Part shown: positions 1 to 9,090 of the stretch, piece after piece
How positions within the stretch are numbered: the first letter of the stretch is position 1
Layout of the letters: every line of letters begins with the position of its first letter
Assembly (NCBI RefSeq): GCF_006352475.1
Contig: NZ_VCMZ01000001.1
Span: 3,720,001 to 3,784,000 of the forward strand
Reading direction: 5' to 3'
Origin: Acinetobacter pullicarnis
GTDB lineage: Bacteria; Pseudomonadota; Gammaproteobacteria; Pseudomonadales; Moraxellaceae
DNA: 64,000 nucleotides
The notes under the pieces: model-generated
Told to the model about the DNA's origin: nothing
Seen by the model: only the letters and a program-made list of their open reading frames with translations
The model's database searches: none
Program-made: the position numbers and the translations under genes

Positions 1-96
1 CAGAAAAATATTGGTAAGCGTTTGATTTATAAGGTATATTTTTCAAAGTGACGAATTTACATTCGTGCAATCTAAAATCGAGCCGATTATTGTAAC

Positions 97-129
97 GCAA
101 AAAGGCTGATGACCCAAGAGCCATCAGCC
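97..129 (-). terminator. Attenuator-like hairpin between rplL and rpoB
   Basis: An 8-bp perfect stem (104-111 with 122-129) with a 10-nt loop is followed on the minus strand by a run of five T. It lies just downstream of the rplL stop. In other gammaproteobacteria a partial terminator at this place lowers rpoBC transcription relative to the ribosomal genes, so the same role is inferred. rpoB itself is outside the window; no gene is seen between 1 and 96. Confidence 0.6.
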
Positions 130-171
130 AATTTGTGGGGCCGATTTATAAAAAACCAACCCCTAATACAC

Positions 172-540
172 TTACTTAAGTGTAACTGTAGCACCAGCAG
201 CTTCAAGTTTAGCTTTAAGCTCGTCGCCTTCTTCTTTAGTAACGCCTTCTTTAATTGCAGAAGGAGCGCTTTCAACAAGATCTTTAGCTTCTTTAAGACC
301 AAGGCCAGTAGCTTCACGAACTGCTTTAATAACAGCAACTTTGTTAGCACCAAAGCTAGTCAATTCAACATTGAACTCAGTTTGTTCTTCAGCAGCAGCT
401 GCAGTAGCAGGACCTGCAGCAACAGCAACAGCTGCAGCAGATACATTGAATTTCTCTTCAAAAGCAGAGATTAATTCAACAAGTTCAAGAACAGTTTTTT
501 CAGCAACTGCGTTTAGGATTTCTTCGTTTGTTAAAGCCAT
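172..540 (-). CDS. rplL: 50S ribosomal protein L7/L12
   Basis: The 122-residue protein has the normal length and the L7/L12 layout: an N-terminal dimerisation domain (about 1-35), an Ala-rich hinge (about 36-52), and a C-terminal domain that binds elongation factors, with the conserved stretch [20 protein letters not shown]. It forms the ribosomal stalk with L10 and recruits EF-Tu, EF-G and other GTPases. It is last in the rplK-rplA-rplJ-rplL series, 48 nt after rplJ, and an attenuator-like hairpin follows it. Confidence 0.98.
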   Translation of the reverse strand: MALTNEEILNAVAEKTVLELVELISAFEEKFNVSAAAVAVAAGPATAAAAEEQTEFNVELTSFGANKVAVIKAVREATGLGLKEAKDLVESAPSAIKEGVTKEEGDELKAKLEAAGATVTLK

Positions 541-588
541 GAGATAAACTCCAAATGGAAATTGAATGGTGTGTGTATAAATTTAAGC

Positions 589-1095
589 TTATGCAGCTTC
601 TTGCTCGTCTTTTTCTTTGAGCGCCGTAAGTAGACGACCCAATTTCGAAATAGGAGCTTGAAGAACATTTGCAAGCATGGTAAGTGCTTTCTCTTGGTTC
701 GGAAGGTTCGCGATAACGCTTACTTCAGCACCTTGATAAACCTTGCCATCAAAAGCAGCTGCTTTTAATTCAAATGCTTTATTAGTTTTAGCAAATTCTT
801 CGAATAAGCGTGCCGCAGCACCCATATCGTCAGCAGAAGTTGATAAACCGATAATTGTTGGACCAGTCAAGACGTCGTTCAAGATATCAAATTGAGTACC
901 TTCGAACGCACGCTTCGCCAAAGTGTTACGTACAACACGTAAGTAAACACCTGATTGACGAGCTTGAACGCGCAATTGAGTCAATTGAGTCACGTTCAAA
1001 CCTTGATAGTCAGCAACAACAGCAGAGAGCGCCGTACCTGCAGCAGTGTTTACCGCTGCAACGATCTCTTTTTTGTCCTCTAAACGTAGAGCCAC
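589..1095 (-). CDS. rplJ: 50S ribosomal protein L10
   Basis: L10 is the base of the ribosomal stalk: its N-terminal part binds 23S rRNA and its C-terminal helix carries L7/L12 dimers. I chose the GTG at 1095 because AGGAGG lies 7 nt upstream. The protein then begins ALRLEDKK, as in the family, and is 168 residues long (165 in E. coli). An ATG at 1125 would add ten residues that do not look like L10. The C-terminus is acidic and Ala-rich. L10-L12 complexes usually repress their own mRNA through the leader just upstream. Confidence 0.96.
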   Translation of the reverse strand: MALRLEDKKEIVAAVNTAAGTALSAVVADYQGLNVTQLTQLRVQARQSGVYLRVVRNTLAKRAFEGTQFDILNDVLTGPTIIGLSTSADDMGAAARLFEEFAKTNKAFELKAAAFDGKVYQGAEVSVIANLPNQEKALTMLANVLQAPISKLGRLLTALKEKDEQEAA

Positions 1096-1450
1096 TGTAA
1101 TACCTCCTAACGGTGATTTATGCATCTATAACAATAGATGCACTCCCAATTCGTAAGCCAAATCACTCCAATGAGTCATCTGACTTACACGCGGAGGAGG
1201 ATAAACACACCACCGCGTCTACTCAGGCAATTAATTAAGAGCCCAGTGAAGATCACCACACTCGCCTGAGGTCTTTGACGCTGATAAATTTACATTTATC
1301 AATTCAAAGTCCGCCTCAAAATCCCCTCTCCTTTTAGGAGAGATTGGAAGAGGTAAATCCTCATTCCTATCAATTCCTGAAAAGGGAATTTTTTGGCCTT
1401 TAAAAATTCTGTCTAATATTTTTATCTAACAACAACTTACCTTAGGTAAA
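1096..1450 (-). promoter_or_regulatory. rplJL leader (L10-type autoregulatory leader)
   Basis: About 355 bases separate rplA and rplJ and hold no convincing ORF. In related bacteria this segment contains the rplJL promoter or processing site and the structured leader bound by the L10-L12 complex. A CTCTCC/GGAGAG hairpin lies at about 1334-1351 and a strong AGGAGG ribosome site at its 3' end. The leader role is inferred from position; the full fold was not computed. Confidence 0.5.
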
Positions 1451-2146
1451 TTAGTTAGAAACGTTACTTACATCAATAATAAGACCAGGACCCATCGTTG
1501 AGCTCAAAGTGATCTTTTTGATATAAATACCTTTAGAAGTCGCAGGTTTCGCTCTTTTAAGATCAGAAACAAGTGCTTCAAGGTTTTGACGAATCGCAGC
1601 AGCTTCAAAGCCTAGTTGGCCAATTGCAGCATGGATAATACCGCCTTTGTCTACACGGTAACGTGCTTGACCAGCTTTAGCGTTGCGAACAGCGCCAGCA
1701 ACGTCAGGCGTTACAGTACCGACTTTAGGGTTTGGCATTAAACCACGTGGACCAAGAATCGTACCGAGCTTACCAACAACGCGCATTGCGTCTGGAGCTG
1801 CGATTACAACATCAAAGTTCAAGTTACCTGCTTGAATGCTTTCAGCAAGATCTTCAAAACCAACGATGTCAGCACCTTCAGCTTTAGCAGCTTCAGCAGC
1901 AGCACCTTGTGCGAATACCGCAACACGTACAGTTTTACCTGTACCTGCAGGAAGTGTTGTTGCACCACGTACAACTTGATCCGATTTACGCGGGTCAACA
2001 CCTAGGTTTACTGAAACATCCAAAGATTCTTTGAATTTTGCAGCAGGCAGGCTGTTAAGAACAGCGACAGCTTCTTCCAAAGTGTAAACTTTTTGTGCTT
2101 CAACAGCAGTAGCGATCGCTTTTTGACGTTTAGTTAACTTAGCCAT
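1451..2146 (-). CDS. rplA: 50S ribosomal protein L1
   Basis: The 231-residue protein matches L1 in length and in conserved segments such as [23 protein letters not shown] and KGIYIKKI. L1 binds 23S rRNA at the E-site stalk and, in relatives, represses translation of the rplKA mRNA. The gene starts 3 nt after the rplK stop, so the two are translationally coupled. Confidence 0.98.
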   Translation of the reverse strand: MAKLTKRQKAIATAVEAQKVYTLEEAVAVLNSLPAAKFKESLDVSVNLGVDPRKSDQVVRGATTLPAGTGKTVRVAVFAQGAAAEAAKAEGADIVGFEDLAESIQAGNLNFDVVIAAPDAMRVVGKLGTILGPRGLMPNPKVGTVTPDVAGAVRNAKAGQARYRVDKGGIIHAAIGQLGFEAAAIRQNLEALVSDLKRAKPATSKGIYIKKITLSSTMGPGLIIDVSNVSN

Positions 2147-2149
2147 GTC

Positions 2150-2578
2150 TTATAGCTCCACTTCCAAGCCCATAGAACGTGCAGAACCAGCGATGGTACG
2201 TACACGTGCATCCAAATCAGCGCCAGTTAAATCTGGCTCTTTAGTGGTTGCAATTTCTTCTAGTTGAGCGCGAGTCAACTTACCAACTTTAGTTTTGTTT
2301 GGTACAGCTGAACCCTTTTGAATACCAGCAGCTTTTTTCAACAAAATAGCAGCAGGCGGAGTTTTCATGATAAATGTAAACGACTTATCGTTGTATACAG
2401 TGATCACGACTGGAATCGGAAGACCAGCTTCAACTTTTTGAGTTGCAGCATTGAATTCTTTACAGAACGCCATGATGTTCACACCACGTTGACCCAATGC
2501 AGGACCAATTGGTGGAGATGGATTTGCTTTACCAGCTGGAACTTGCAGCTTGATATAGCCGTCAATCTTCTTAGCCAT
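2150..2578 (-). CDS. rplK: 50S ribosomal protein L11
   Basis: The 142-residue protein carries the L11 signature [19 protein letters not shown] near residues 15-33 and the C-terminal rRNA-binding domain ending SMGLEVEL. It forms the GTPase-associated centre with 23S rRNA and is needed for RelA-dependent stringent signalling. It heads the rplKA pair, 120 nt downstream of nusG. Confidence 0.98.
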   Translation of the reverse strand: MAKKIDGYIKLQVPAGKANPSPPIGPALGQRGVNIMAFCKEFNAATQKVEAGLPIPVVITVYNDKSFTFIMKTPPAAILLKKAAGIQKGSAVPNKTKVGKLTRAQLEEIATTKEPDLTGADLDARVRTIAGSARSMGLEVEL

Positions 2579-2698
2579 TATCTAATACCTCTGGGTACAA
2601 ACGCCGCTAGGCTCCCCAATCTATTCATATAACATATGCACTTGCATATATTAGCAACAACAATACCCGATATGCTCGGGCGTTCTCTACAGCTCAAA

Positions 2699-3232
2699 TT
2701 AACTGGCTTTTTCGACTTGACGAAATTCCAATTCAACCTGAGTTGGTCGATTAAATACGTTAATAGTTAACGTTAAACGTGATTTTTCGTACTGAACTTC
2801 TTCCACCACACCTTTAAAGTCTGTGAATGGACCATCAATAACGAGTAATTCTTCGCCTGGCTCAAACATCGTCTTAGGACGCGGTGCTTCACCAGTATTG
2901 CGTACACGTGCAAGAATAATGTCAGCTTCTTTCTGAGTAATTGGTGCTGGTTTTTCAGCAGTACCACCAATAAAGCCCAAAACTTTAGGACATTCTTTAA
3001 CAATGTGCCAAGTTTCGTCATCCATTTCCATTTCGATTAACACATAACCGGGAAAGAATTTACGCTCAGACTTACGCTTCTTGCCATCCTTCATCTCAAC
3101 CACTTCTTCGGTTGGGACTAGCACTTCACCAAAGCTATCAGCAACAGCACTACGCTGGATTCGATCATTAAGTGAACGCATCACTTGTTTTTCATAACCT
3201 GAATAGGCATGAATAATGTACCAACGTTTCAT
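2699..3232 (-). CDS. nusG: Transcription termination/antitermination factor NusG
   Basis: The 177-residue protein has an N-terminal NGN domain beginning KRWYIIHAYSGYE and a C-terminal KOW domain (about 125-177) with GPFTDFKGVVEEV. NusG binds RNA polymerase over the clamp, raises processivity, and connects to Rho or ribosomal S10. It starts 7 nt after secE, the usual secE-nusG pair. Confidence 0.98.
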   Translation of the reverse strand: MKRWYIIHAYSGYEKQVMRSLNDRIQRSAVADSFGEVLVPTEEVVEMKDGKKRKSERKFFPGYVLIEMEMDDETWHIVKECPKVLGFIGGTAEKPAPITQKEADIILARVRNTGEAPRPKTMFEPGEELLVIDGPFTDFKGVVEEVQYEKSRLTLTINVFNRPTQVELEFRQVEKAS

Positions 3233-3239
3233 CGTTTAA

Positions 3240-3680
3240 TTACCCGATAATAAACTTCATAAACCAGCCAATCGTTGTATCAAAACACCACAATGCGATT
3301 GCAGCGACGACAACAACCAAAAGCACTTGCCATGAAGTGGTTACTGTTTCTTGCTTCGTCGGCCAAGTTACTCGTCTTAATTCTATACGAGAGTCTCGAA
3401 CTAAACGAACAAAGCCTTTGCCTTGATGGGTGGCGTATAATAAACCTAAAGCCACAACGATACAAGCAACAATTACCCCAATGCGTACCCAAATACTATT
3501 TGCAGGCACCCAATATGCAGGTAAATACTGATTGACCATGAGTGCAGCTGCAAATAAAGCCAATGCAATGATCCACAACACCACATCAAATGGCGAACCT
3601 GAACTCACTACTTCAGCAGAACTATCTCTTTGGGGAATTGGCGCTTCGCTCAATGCGTCACGTGATTTATCATTCGACAT
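3240..3680 (-). CDS. secE: Preprotein translocase subunit SecE
   Basis: This 146-residue inner-membrane protein is the SecE partner of SecY. Two hydrophobic segments lie near residues 30-48 and 60-80, then the conserved amphipathic stretch RIELRRVTWPTKQET, then the essential final transmembrane helix (about 118-140). The N-terminus (about 1-25) is a Ser/Asp-rich cytoplasmic extension. Position before nusG supports the call. Confidence 0.96.
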   Translation of the reverse strand: MSNDKSRDALSEAPIPQRDSSAEVVSSGSPFDVVLWIIALALFAAALMVNQYLPAYWVPANSIWVRIGVIVACIVVALGLLYATHQGKGFVRLVRDSRIELRRVTWPTKQETVTTSWQVLLVVVVAAIALWCFDTTIGWFMKFIIG

Positions 3681-3753
3681 TTTTGTACTCGTCGTTGAAT
3701 TCGCGACTTATTATAAGACATATTAACCAGTATAAAGTTTTTATTTAATAAAC

Positions 3754-3829
3754 TGGCAGGCCAGGAGGGACTCGAACCCCCAACATTCGGTTTTGGAGAC
3801 CGACGCTCTACCAATTGAACTACTGACCT
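3754..3829 (-). tRNA. trpT: tRNA-Trp (CCA anticodon)
   Basis: The minus strand folds as a 76-nt tRNA including an encoded 3' CCA. The acceptor starts AGGTCAG and pairs with the 3' end, the anticodon loop is CTCCAAA with anticodon CCA, and the T-arm contains GGTTCGAGTCC. It lies between tuf and secE. Confidence 0.97.
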
Positions 3830-3831
3830 AC

Positions 3832-3868
3832 AAACAAACCGAGAATAAAATTCTCGGTTTGTTTTTTA
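3832..3868. terminator. Hairpin downstream of tuf
   Basis: AAACCGAGAAT and ATTCTCGGTTT form an 11-bp stem with a 3-nt loop. On the minus strand, where tuf is read, the following T-run is interrupted (TTTGTTTG), so termination may be partial and allow read-through into tRNA-Trp and secE. The T-run on the plus strand is better. Confidence 0.55.
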
Positions 3869-3880
3869 TACTGAAAATAC

Positions 3881-5071
3881 TTAGAGTGTTACTTTAGCAA
3901 CAACACCAGCACCAACAGTACGACCACCTTCACGGATCGCAAAACGTAGACCTGGGTCCATTGCGATTGGGTGGATCAATTCTACTGACATTTCAACGTT
4001 GTCACCTGGCATAACCATTTCAACGCCTTCTTGCAACTGGATTGCACCAGTTACATCAGTTGTACGGAAGTAGAACTGTGGACGGTAACCGTTAAGGAAC
4101 GGTGTATGACGACCACCTTCTTCTTTAGAAAGAACGTAAACTTCTGCGTCAAATTTAGTATGCGGTTTGATTGCACCTGGTTTAGAAAGTACTTGACCAC
4201 GTTGAACGTCTTCACGCTTAGTACCACGTAGAAGAACACCACAGTTCTCGCCAGCACGACCTTCGTCAAGCAATTTACGGAACATTTCAACGCCAGTAAC
4301 AGTTGTTTTCACGGTATCTTTGATACCAACGATTTCAACTTCTTCACCAACTTTAACGATACCAGCTTCAACACGGCCTGTTACAACAGTACCACGACCA
4401 GAAATTGAGAATACGTCCTCGATTGGCATTAGGAATGCTTTATCGATAGCGCGCTCTGGCTCTGGAATATATGTATCAAGTGCTTCAACAAGTTGAAGAA
4501 CTGCAGGAACACCGTAAGCACTGTCATCGCCATTAAGCGCTAGAAGTGCAGAACCACGGATTACTGGAGTGTCATCACCTGGGAAGTTATAAGTAGAAAG
4601 AAGTTCACGAACTTCCATTTCTACCAATTCGATTAACTCTTCGTCATCAACGATGTCACATTTGTTCAAGAACACGATGATGTACGGAACACCAACCTGA
4701 CGAGAAAGCAAGATGTGCTCACGAGTCTGTGGCATAGGGCCATCAGTAGATGAACAAACAAGGATTGCACCGTCCATTTGAGCAGCACCAGTGATCATGT
4801 TTTTAACATAATCGGCGTGACCTGGGCAGTCGACGTGCGCGTAGTGACGAATCGGAGAATCGTATTCTACGTGTGAAGTATTAATGGTAATACCACGTGC
4901 TTTTTCTTCTGGTGCAGAGTCAATTGCTGCATAGTCTTTAGCTTCACCGCCAAAAGTTTTTGCACAAACAGTTGCAATAGCAGCAGTTAAAGTTGTTTTA
5001 CCATGGTCAACGTGACCAATTGTTCCCACGTTAACGTGGGGTTTATTACGTTCAAACTTGGCTTTTGCCAT
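3881..5071 (-). CDS. tuf: Elongation factor Tu
   Basis: EF-Tu brings aminoacyl-tRNA to the ribosome as a GTP complex. The 396-residue protein has the P-loop GHVDHGKT (19-26), DCPGH (about 81-85), NKCD (about 136-139), and the two C-terminal beta-barrel domains ending [10 protein letters not shown]. Its position after four tRNA genes matches tufB of E. coli. The coding strand uses few codon types, as expected for a very highly expressed gene. A second tuf copy, common in proteobacteria, would lie elsewhere. Confidence 0.98.
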   Translation of the reverse strand: MAKAKFERNKPHVNVGTIGHVDHGKTTLTAAIATVCAKTFGGEAKDYAAIDSAPEEKARGITINTSHVEYDSPIRHYAHVDCPGHADYVKNMITGAAQMDGAILVCSSTDGPMPQTREHILLSRQVGVPYIIVFLNKCDIVDDEELIELVEMEVRELLSTYNFPGDDTPVIRGSALLALNGDDSAYGVPAVLQLVEALDTYIPEPERAIDKAFLMPIEDVFSISGRGTVVTGRVEAGIVKVGEEVEIVGIKDTVKTTVTGVEMFRKLLDEGRAGENCGVLLRGTKREDVQRGQVLSKPGAIKPHTKFDAEVYVLSKEEGGRHTPFLNGYRPQFYFRTTDVTGAIQLQEGVEMVMPGDNVEMSVELIHPIAMDPGLRFAIREGGRTVGAGVVAKVTL

Positions 5072-5214
5072 GATGATCTTCCTCGTTTACGTCGAACACA
5101 GTTAAGACAACTCAACATCGACATATCGCCCAAAAAGCTAGGCACCTAATGCTCAAAAAGCAGACTAAGAAGCCTGCTTTCATATTTTGTGGAATAAATC
5201 CACCCAACGATATC

Positions 5215-5289
<75 letters not shown>

Positions 5290-5303
5290 GTTAAATTCTT
5301 CGA

Positions 5304-5379
5304 TGGAGCGGGAGACGAGGGTCGAACTCGCGACATGCAGCTTGGAAGGCTGCCGCTCTACCAACTGAGCTACTCCCGC
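5304..5379 (-). tRNA. glyT: tRNA-Gly (TCC anticodon)
   Basis: A 76-nt cloverleaf on the minus strand starts GCGGGAGTAGC, with anticodon TCC within CTTCCAA, T-arm GAGTTCGACCC and an encoded CCA end. It is the third tRNA of the tuf operon. Confidence 0.97.
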
Positions 5380-5421
5380 ACAATATTGGTACTATTTACC
5401 ACTTTATCGAAGTTAATTTAA

Positions 5422-5505
5422 TGGTGGTGAGAGAAGGATTCGAACCTTCGAAGCTTACGCGGCAGAGTTACAGTCTGCTCCCTTTAACCACTCGGGAATC
5501 TCACC
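5422..5505 (-). tRNA. tyrU: tRNA-Tyr (GTA anticodon)
   Basis: An 84-nt type II tRNA on the minus strand starts GGTGAGATTCCCGAG, has anticodon GTA within CTGTAAC, a long variable arm, T-arm GGTTCGAATCC and an encoded CCA end. The length and long variable arm fit bacterial tRNA-Tyr. Confidence 0.97.
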
Positions 5506-5550
5506 ATACACACTTAACTTTCAGTGCAGCTCTTCTAGAAACATCTTAAC

Positions 5551-5626
<76 letters not shown>

Positions 5627-5666
5627 GACTCTTTTGTTTTCGATGTTTCTCATCGGAACGGTGTGC

Positions 5667-5694
5667 AGTTTAGCAAAACTTTCAAACCATGCAA
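5667..5694 (-). promoter_or_regulatory. Promoter of the tRNA-tuf operon
   Basis: On the minus strand a -35 hexamer TTGCAT (5689-5694) is separated by 16 nt from a -10 hexamer TAAACT (5667-5672). It points at tRNA-Thr(TGT), whose first base is about 40 nt downstream. No other good promoter is seen before tuf, so this one probably drives the four tRNAs and tuf. Confidence 0.6.
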
Positions 5695-5723
5695 GGGGTT
5701 TTTTTAAAAAAACCGTCAAAAAC

Positions 5724-7217
5724 TCATAAAATCAAACCGTTTGACGATAATTCAACCGCTTTGATCACTGCGCGAGCTTTTATTTGGGTTTCATTCCACT
5801 CGGCTTCAGGTTTTGAGTCCGCAACAAGACCCGCTCCCGCCTGCACATAGACCTTATTTTCACGAATAACACAGGTCCGAATCGCAATCGACATGTCCAT
5901 TTCGCCATGCCAGCCTAAATATCCAACCGCACCACCAAAAATACCGCGCTTTACTGGTTCAACTTCATCAATAATTTCCATTGCCCGTATTTTAGGTGCG
6001 CCAGATAGAGTTCCAGCAGGAAAAGTGGCTTTAAACACATCAAGGGCATCGATGCCATCCAAAACTTCACCTTGGACATTGGACACAATATGCATCACGT
6101 GTGAATAGCGCTCGATGACCATTTGATCGGTCACCTTTACTTTACCAATCTTTGCAACGCGTCCAATATCATTACGGCCTAAGTCGATCAACATAATATG
6201 TTCAGCGATCTCTTTTTCATCCGACAATAAATCTTGCTCTAATGCCAAATCTTCTTCTTTGGTTCGTCCGCGTGGACGGGTGCCCGCCAATGGACGCACA
6301 GTGGCAACCCCTTGCTCTAATCGCGATAAGATTTCAGGTGATGAACCCACCACATAGAAAGCCTTTTGATCCAGCAAAGTGCGGCCTTGAACCAAAAACA
6401 AATAAGGCGATGGATTGAGATGACGTAAGGCGCGATAGACCTGCAAGGGATCACCATCAAAGTCAGAAACCATCCGATGTCCTGGCACCACTTGCATCAC
6501 ATCCCCGGCACGGATGTATTCCTGCACCTTCTCAACCGTTTCTAAAAATTTCTTTTCACCAGTCAGTGATACAAAATTAGGGGCAGTATGTTTTTGTGCC
6601 GGCAAACTAATCGGTGTGGCAAGCAACTGCTCTAAATCGTCAAGTTGCTGCTGTGCTTGTCCATAGGCATCTGAATTACTGGTATCTGCATGCACAATCA
6701 AAAACAAAGTATCTTTTAAGTTATCAAAAACAATTACCGTCTTAGACAACATCATCCAGATATCAGGCAAACCCACTGGATCATCTGTCGGGCCATTATT
6801 TAAACGTGGCTCGATATAGCGCACAGCGTCATAGCCCAGATAACCGACCAAGCCTCCCGTAAATTTTGGTAGCTCTGGCAGTTCTGCCTGACTGGGTACC
6901 AAATATTGTGCTTGAAAGTCACGTATAAAGGTAAAAGGATCTGAACATGGCTGCGTATTGATTTGGCCATCTGCATGCTGAACAGTCAACTCACCATTAT
7001 TACAAGAGAATACGGTCGATTCACCCAGCCCAATAATAGAATAACGCGCCCAGTTTTCACCACCTTCAACCGATTCAAATAAATAGGCTTGCTGGTGGTC
7101 TCTTAAACGTGCAAATACCGACAATGGGGTGTCGGTATCGGCTAAACGTTGACGGTAAACAGGAATTAGGTTGTAGCCCGCATTTTTTAGTTGTTCAAAT
7201 TGCTGAATGCTGCTCAT
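5724..7217 (-). CDS. trpE: Anthranilate synthase component I
   Basis: TrpE makes anthranilate from chorismate, the first committed step of tryptophan synthesis, with an amidotransferase subunit (TrpG) encoded elsewhere. The 497-residue protein has the N-terminal regulatory domain with LFESVEGGENWARYS (about 46-60), the place of the tryptophan-feedback motif, and a C-terminal chorismate-binding domain with VRPLAGTRPRG, IDLGRNDIGR and FPAGTLSGAPK. It is followed on the plus-strand side by gph, a pairing common in gammaproteobacteria and pseudomonads. No attenuator peptide was recognised upstream. Confidence 0.97.
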   Translation of the reverse strand: MSSIQQFEQLKNAGYNLIPVYRQRLADTDTPLSVFARLRDHQQAYLFESVEGGENWARYSIIGLGESTVFSCNNGELTVQHADGQINTQPCSDPFTFIRDFQAQYLVPSQAELPELPKFTGGLVGYLGYDAVRYIEPRLNNGPTDDPVGLPDIWMMLSKTVIVFDNLKDTLFLIVHADTSNSDAYGQAQQQLDDLEQLLATPISLPAQKHTAPNFVSLTGEKKFLETVEKVQEYIRAGDVMQVVPGHRMVSDFDGDPLQVYRALRHLNPSPYLFLVQGRTLLDQKAFYVVGSSPEILSRLEQGVATVRPLAGTRPRGRTKEEDLALEQDLLSDEKEIAEHIMLIDLGRNDIGRVAKIGKVKVTDQMVIERYSHVMHIVSNVQGEVLDGIDALDVFKATFPAGTLSGAPKIRAMEIIDEVEPVKRGIFGGAVGYLGWHGEMDMSIAIRTCVIRENKVYVQAGAGLVADSKPEAEWNETQIKARAVIKAVELSSNGLIL

Positions 7218-7322
7218 GCATAAATCTCACTTTTTGATGGACGATAAAGATGTACTTGCTGTTGCTATTTAGCGTCGCCATCGAAAAAGTAATATTTGAT
7301 TCATTGCTATGCCTTATTTCAA

Positions 7323-7997
7323 TCAGGATTCATTTAAAAGTTCGGTTAAATCGTCAACGATCTGCTGAGGCTGACAGTTACGGATGTCTTCGCCATGATT
7401 ATAGCCATAGCTGACAACAATACAATCCATCCCTGCACGGCGTGCAGCCTCAACATCATTGCTAGAGTCGCCAACCATCAAACATTGTTCAACTGAGGCA
7501 TTGAAGGTTTCTGCACAATATAACAAGGGTTTTGGATCCGGTTTACGCACTTCAAAGCGGTCACCCCCCACAACATCAGCGAAATATTCATTTAACTGTA
7601 AAATCTCAATAATCTTACGTGCAGGCAACTCAGGTTTATTGGTCACGCAAATCATGGTCTTATTTTGCTGCTGGCCCCATTGCAAAAATGCCAAAACCCC
7701 TGGGAATAAGCGAGTATCGACACAAGGATCTGCATTATAAATCTCAAGAAAGGTATCGAGCAGCTGTTGTTGTAAGCTTGGATCTACCTCACCTTTCAAA
7801 TACTGCAAGGTACTTTGGCAAAACAAAGCCGTACCTTTTCCAATCCAAACCCGTACTTGCGCTTCAGTCACCTGACCTAACTGCAACCGTGCGAGGCTTA
7901 GATTCATGGCGCGATATAAATCAAAAGCGGAATCAACCAACGTTCCATCCAAATCAAATAAAATCACGTTACGCTGACTTAATCTTGCAATACTCAT
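7323..7997 (-). CDS. gph: Phosphoglycolate phosphatase, HAD family
   Basis: The product hydrolyses 2-phosphoglycolate, a by-product of DNA 3'-end repair. From the ATG at 7997 it is 224 residues long, the family size, and begins with the HAD motif DLDGTLVDS (nucleophile Asp near residue 15); CVTNKPE and GDSSNDVEAA are HAD motifs II and IV. I chose 7997 because AAGGAAGTG precedes it; the frame is open to 8090 but those residues (Cys/Phe-rich) are unlike the family. It lies about 105 nt upstream of trpE on the same strand. Confidence 0.93.
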   Translation of the reverse strand: MSIARLSQRNVILFDLDGTLVDSAFDLYRAMNLSLARLQLGQVTEAQVRVWIGKGTALFCQSTLQYLKGEVDPSLQQQLLDTFLEIYNADPCVDTRLFPGVLAFLQWGQQQNKTMICVTNKPELPARKIIEILQLNEYFADVVGGDRFEVRKPDPKPLLYCAETFNASVEQCLMVGDSSNDVEAARRAGMDCIVVSYGYNHGEDIRNCQPQQIVDDLTELLNES

Positions 7998-8129
7998 GAT
8001 CACTTCCTTTCCATATCCATCATAAAATCTAAAGTAACAACTAAAGCAAAGACTTGCACCACATACAAAAACAAAGGCATGCGATTGCATGCCTTACTGT
8101 TTTCTATACGATGCACTGAGACTATAGTG

Positions 8130-9026
8130 TTATTTAAACATTAACCAAGCCAAAACAGCCACAATCAACAACACAATAATAGTGATCAGACCAACCGAAG
8201 TGTTTTTCTTCACTTCCTCAGCCTGCTTTACTTCACTCACTGGTTCTGGAATGGCCACGGCAACAGGTTCAAGCTGTGCTTCTACCACAATATTTTCAGG
8301 AATCGGTGCAGGCTTCGGCACAGCCACATGATCAGGCATGCCTTCCTTACTCACCTTGGTTCCAGCAGCACGTTCTGCCACACTTAACATGCCTTGTGCA
8401 TCAAGTTGCTGTGCAGCTGTTGGCTGAATCGCCTTAATGATTGCTTCAACCTCAATCGACTCAGCAACGGTTTCTGCACTTGGCTCAACTGCGGCTGGCG
8501 CAACGCTGGCTTTTTCAGCGACAGTCTCAACTACAACAGCCTCAACCACAGGTACTGCCGGAACAATTGTTTCAACCGGCTCAACCACAACCGTTTCAAC
8601 CATAACCTGCTCAGAGGCTTGTTCAGCAAAATGTACTGAAGTCGCCACGGCTTCCGAAGGCTGTACAATCTGTGCTGCAGCTATTTGCGTCGTATCGTTA
8701 TTGAGCGGTGCGACAACAGGTTCGGCGATCACGGTAGGTTCCGATAAGATCGCAAAAGCTAAGCTGGCAAATCGAACGGTATCACCCGGCTGCAAAGCCG
8801 TTTCTACATCAATGCGCACATCATTTACAAAAGTACCATTTGATGAATTTAAGTCCAGCAAGCAAAGTGCCTGATCTTTCAACATAAAGGCAGCATGACG
8901 GCGAGAAATTTCAGCAGATTGCAGCACAATACCTGCATCTTGATGTCGTCCAACCAATGTATCGTGATTAATCACGATTTCTTTGTCAGCAAATTCACCG
9001 CTCAGTGCTTGTATTTTCCAAGTCAT
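8130..9026 (-). CDS. FHA domain-containing membrane protein
   Basis: The N-terminal 95 residues form a forkhead-associated (phosphothreonine-binding) domain: LVGRHQDAGIVL, SAEISRRHAAF and LNSSNGTFVND carry the usual G-R, S-R-H and N-G-T-x-V-N residues. A long low-complexity Ala/Val/Glu/Pro region follows (about 100-270), then one C-terminal transmembrane helix, so the FHA domain probably faces the cytoplasm on a flexible stalk. No kinase or phosphatase gene is adjacent. The ATG at 9026 is preferred: GAGAAG lies 6 nt before it, whereas the ATG at 9032 abuts it. It ends the strand-run that starts with gspN. Confidence 0.8.
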   Translation of the reverse strand: MTWKIQALSGEFADKEIVINHDTLVGRHQDAGIVLQSAEISRRHAAFMLKDQALCLLDLNSSNGTFVNDVRIDVETALQPGDTVRFASLAFAILSEPTVIAEPVVAPLNNDTTQIAAAQIVQPSEAVATSVHFAEQASEQVMVETVVVEPVETIVPAVPVVEAVVVETVAEKASVAPAAVEPSAETVAESIEVEAIIKAIQPTAAQQLDAQGMLSVAERAAGTKVSKEGMPDHVAVPKPAPIPENIVVEAQLEPVAVAIPEPVSEVKQAEEVKKNTSVGLITIIVLLIVAVLAWLMFK

Positions 9027-9090
9027 GATCATCTTCTCATTCTAGTTCGCGCCCATATTAGCATGCAGTTTGAATCTACAGCATGCTGGT

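Noticed and set aside
87..353. Leu/Lys-rich open frame on the minus strand
   Set aside because: It is a shifted-frame shadow of rplL and its composition is an artefact of the Lys/Ala-rich ribosomal gene.
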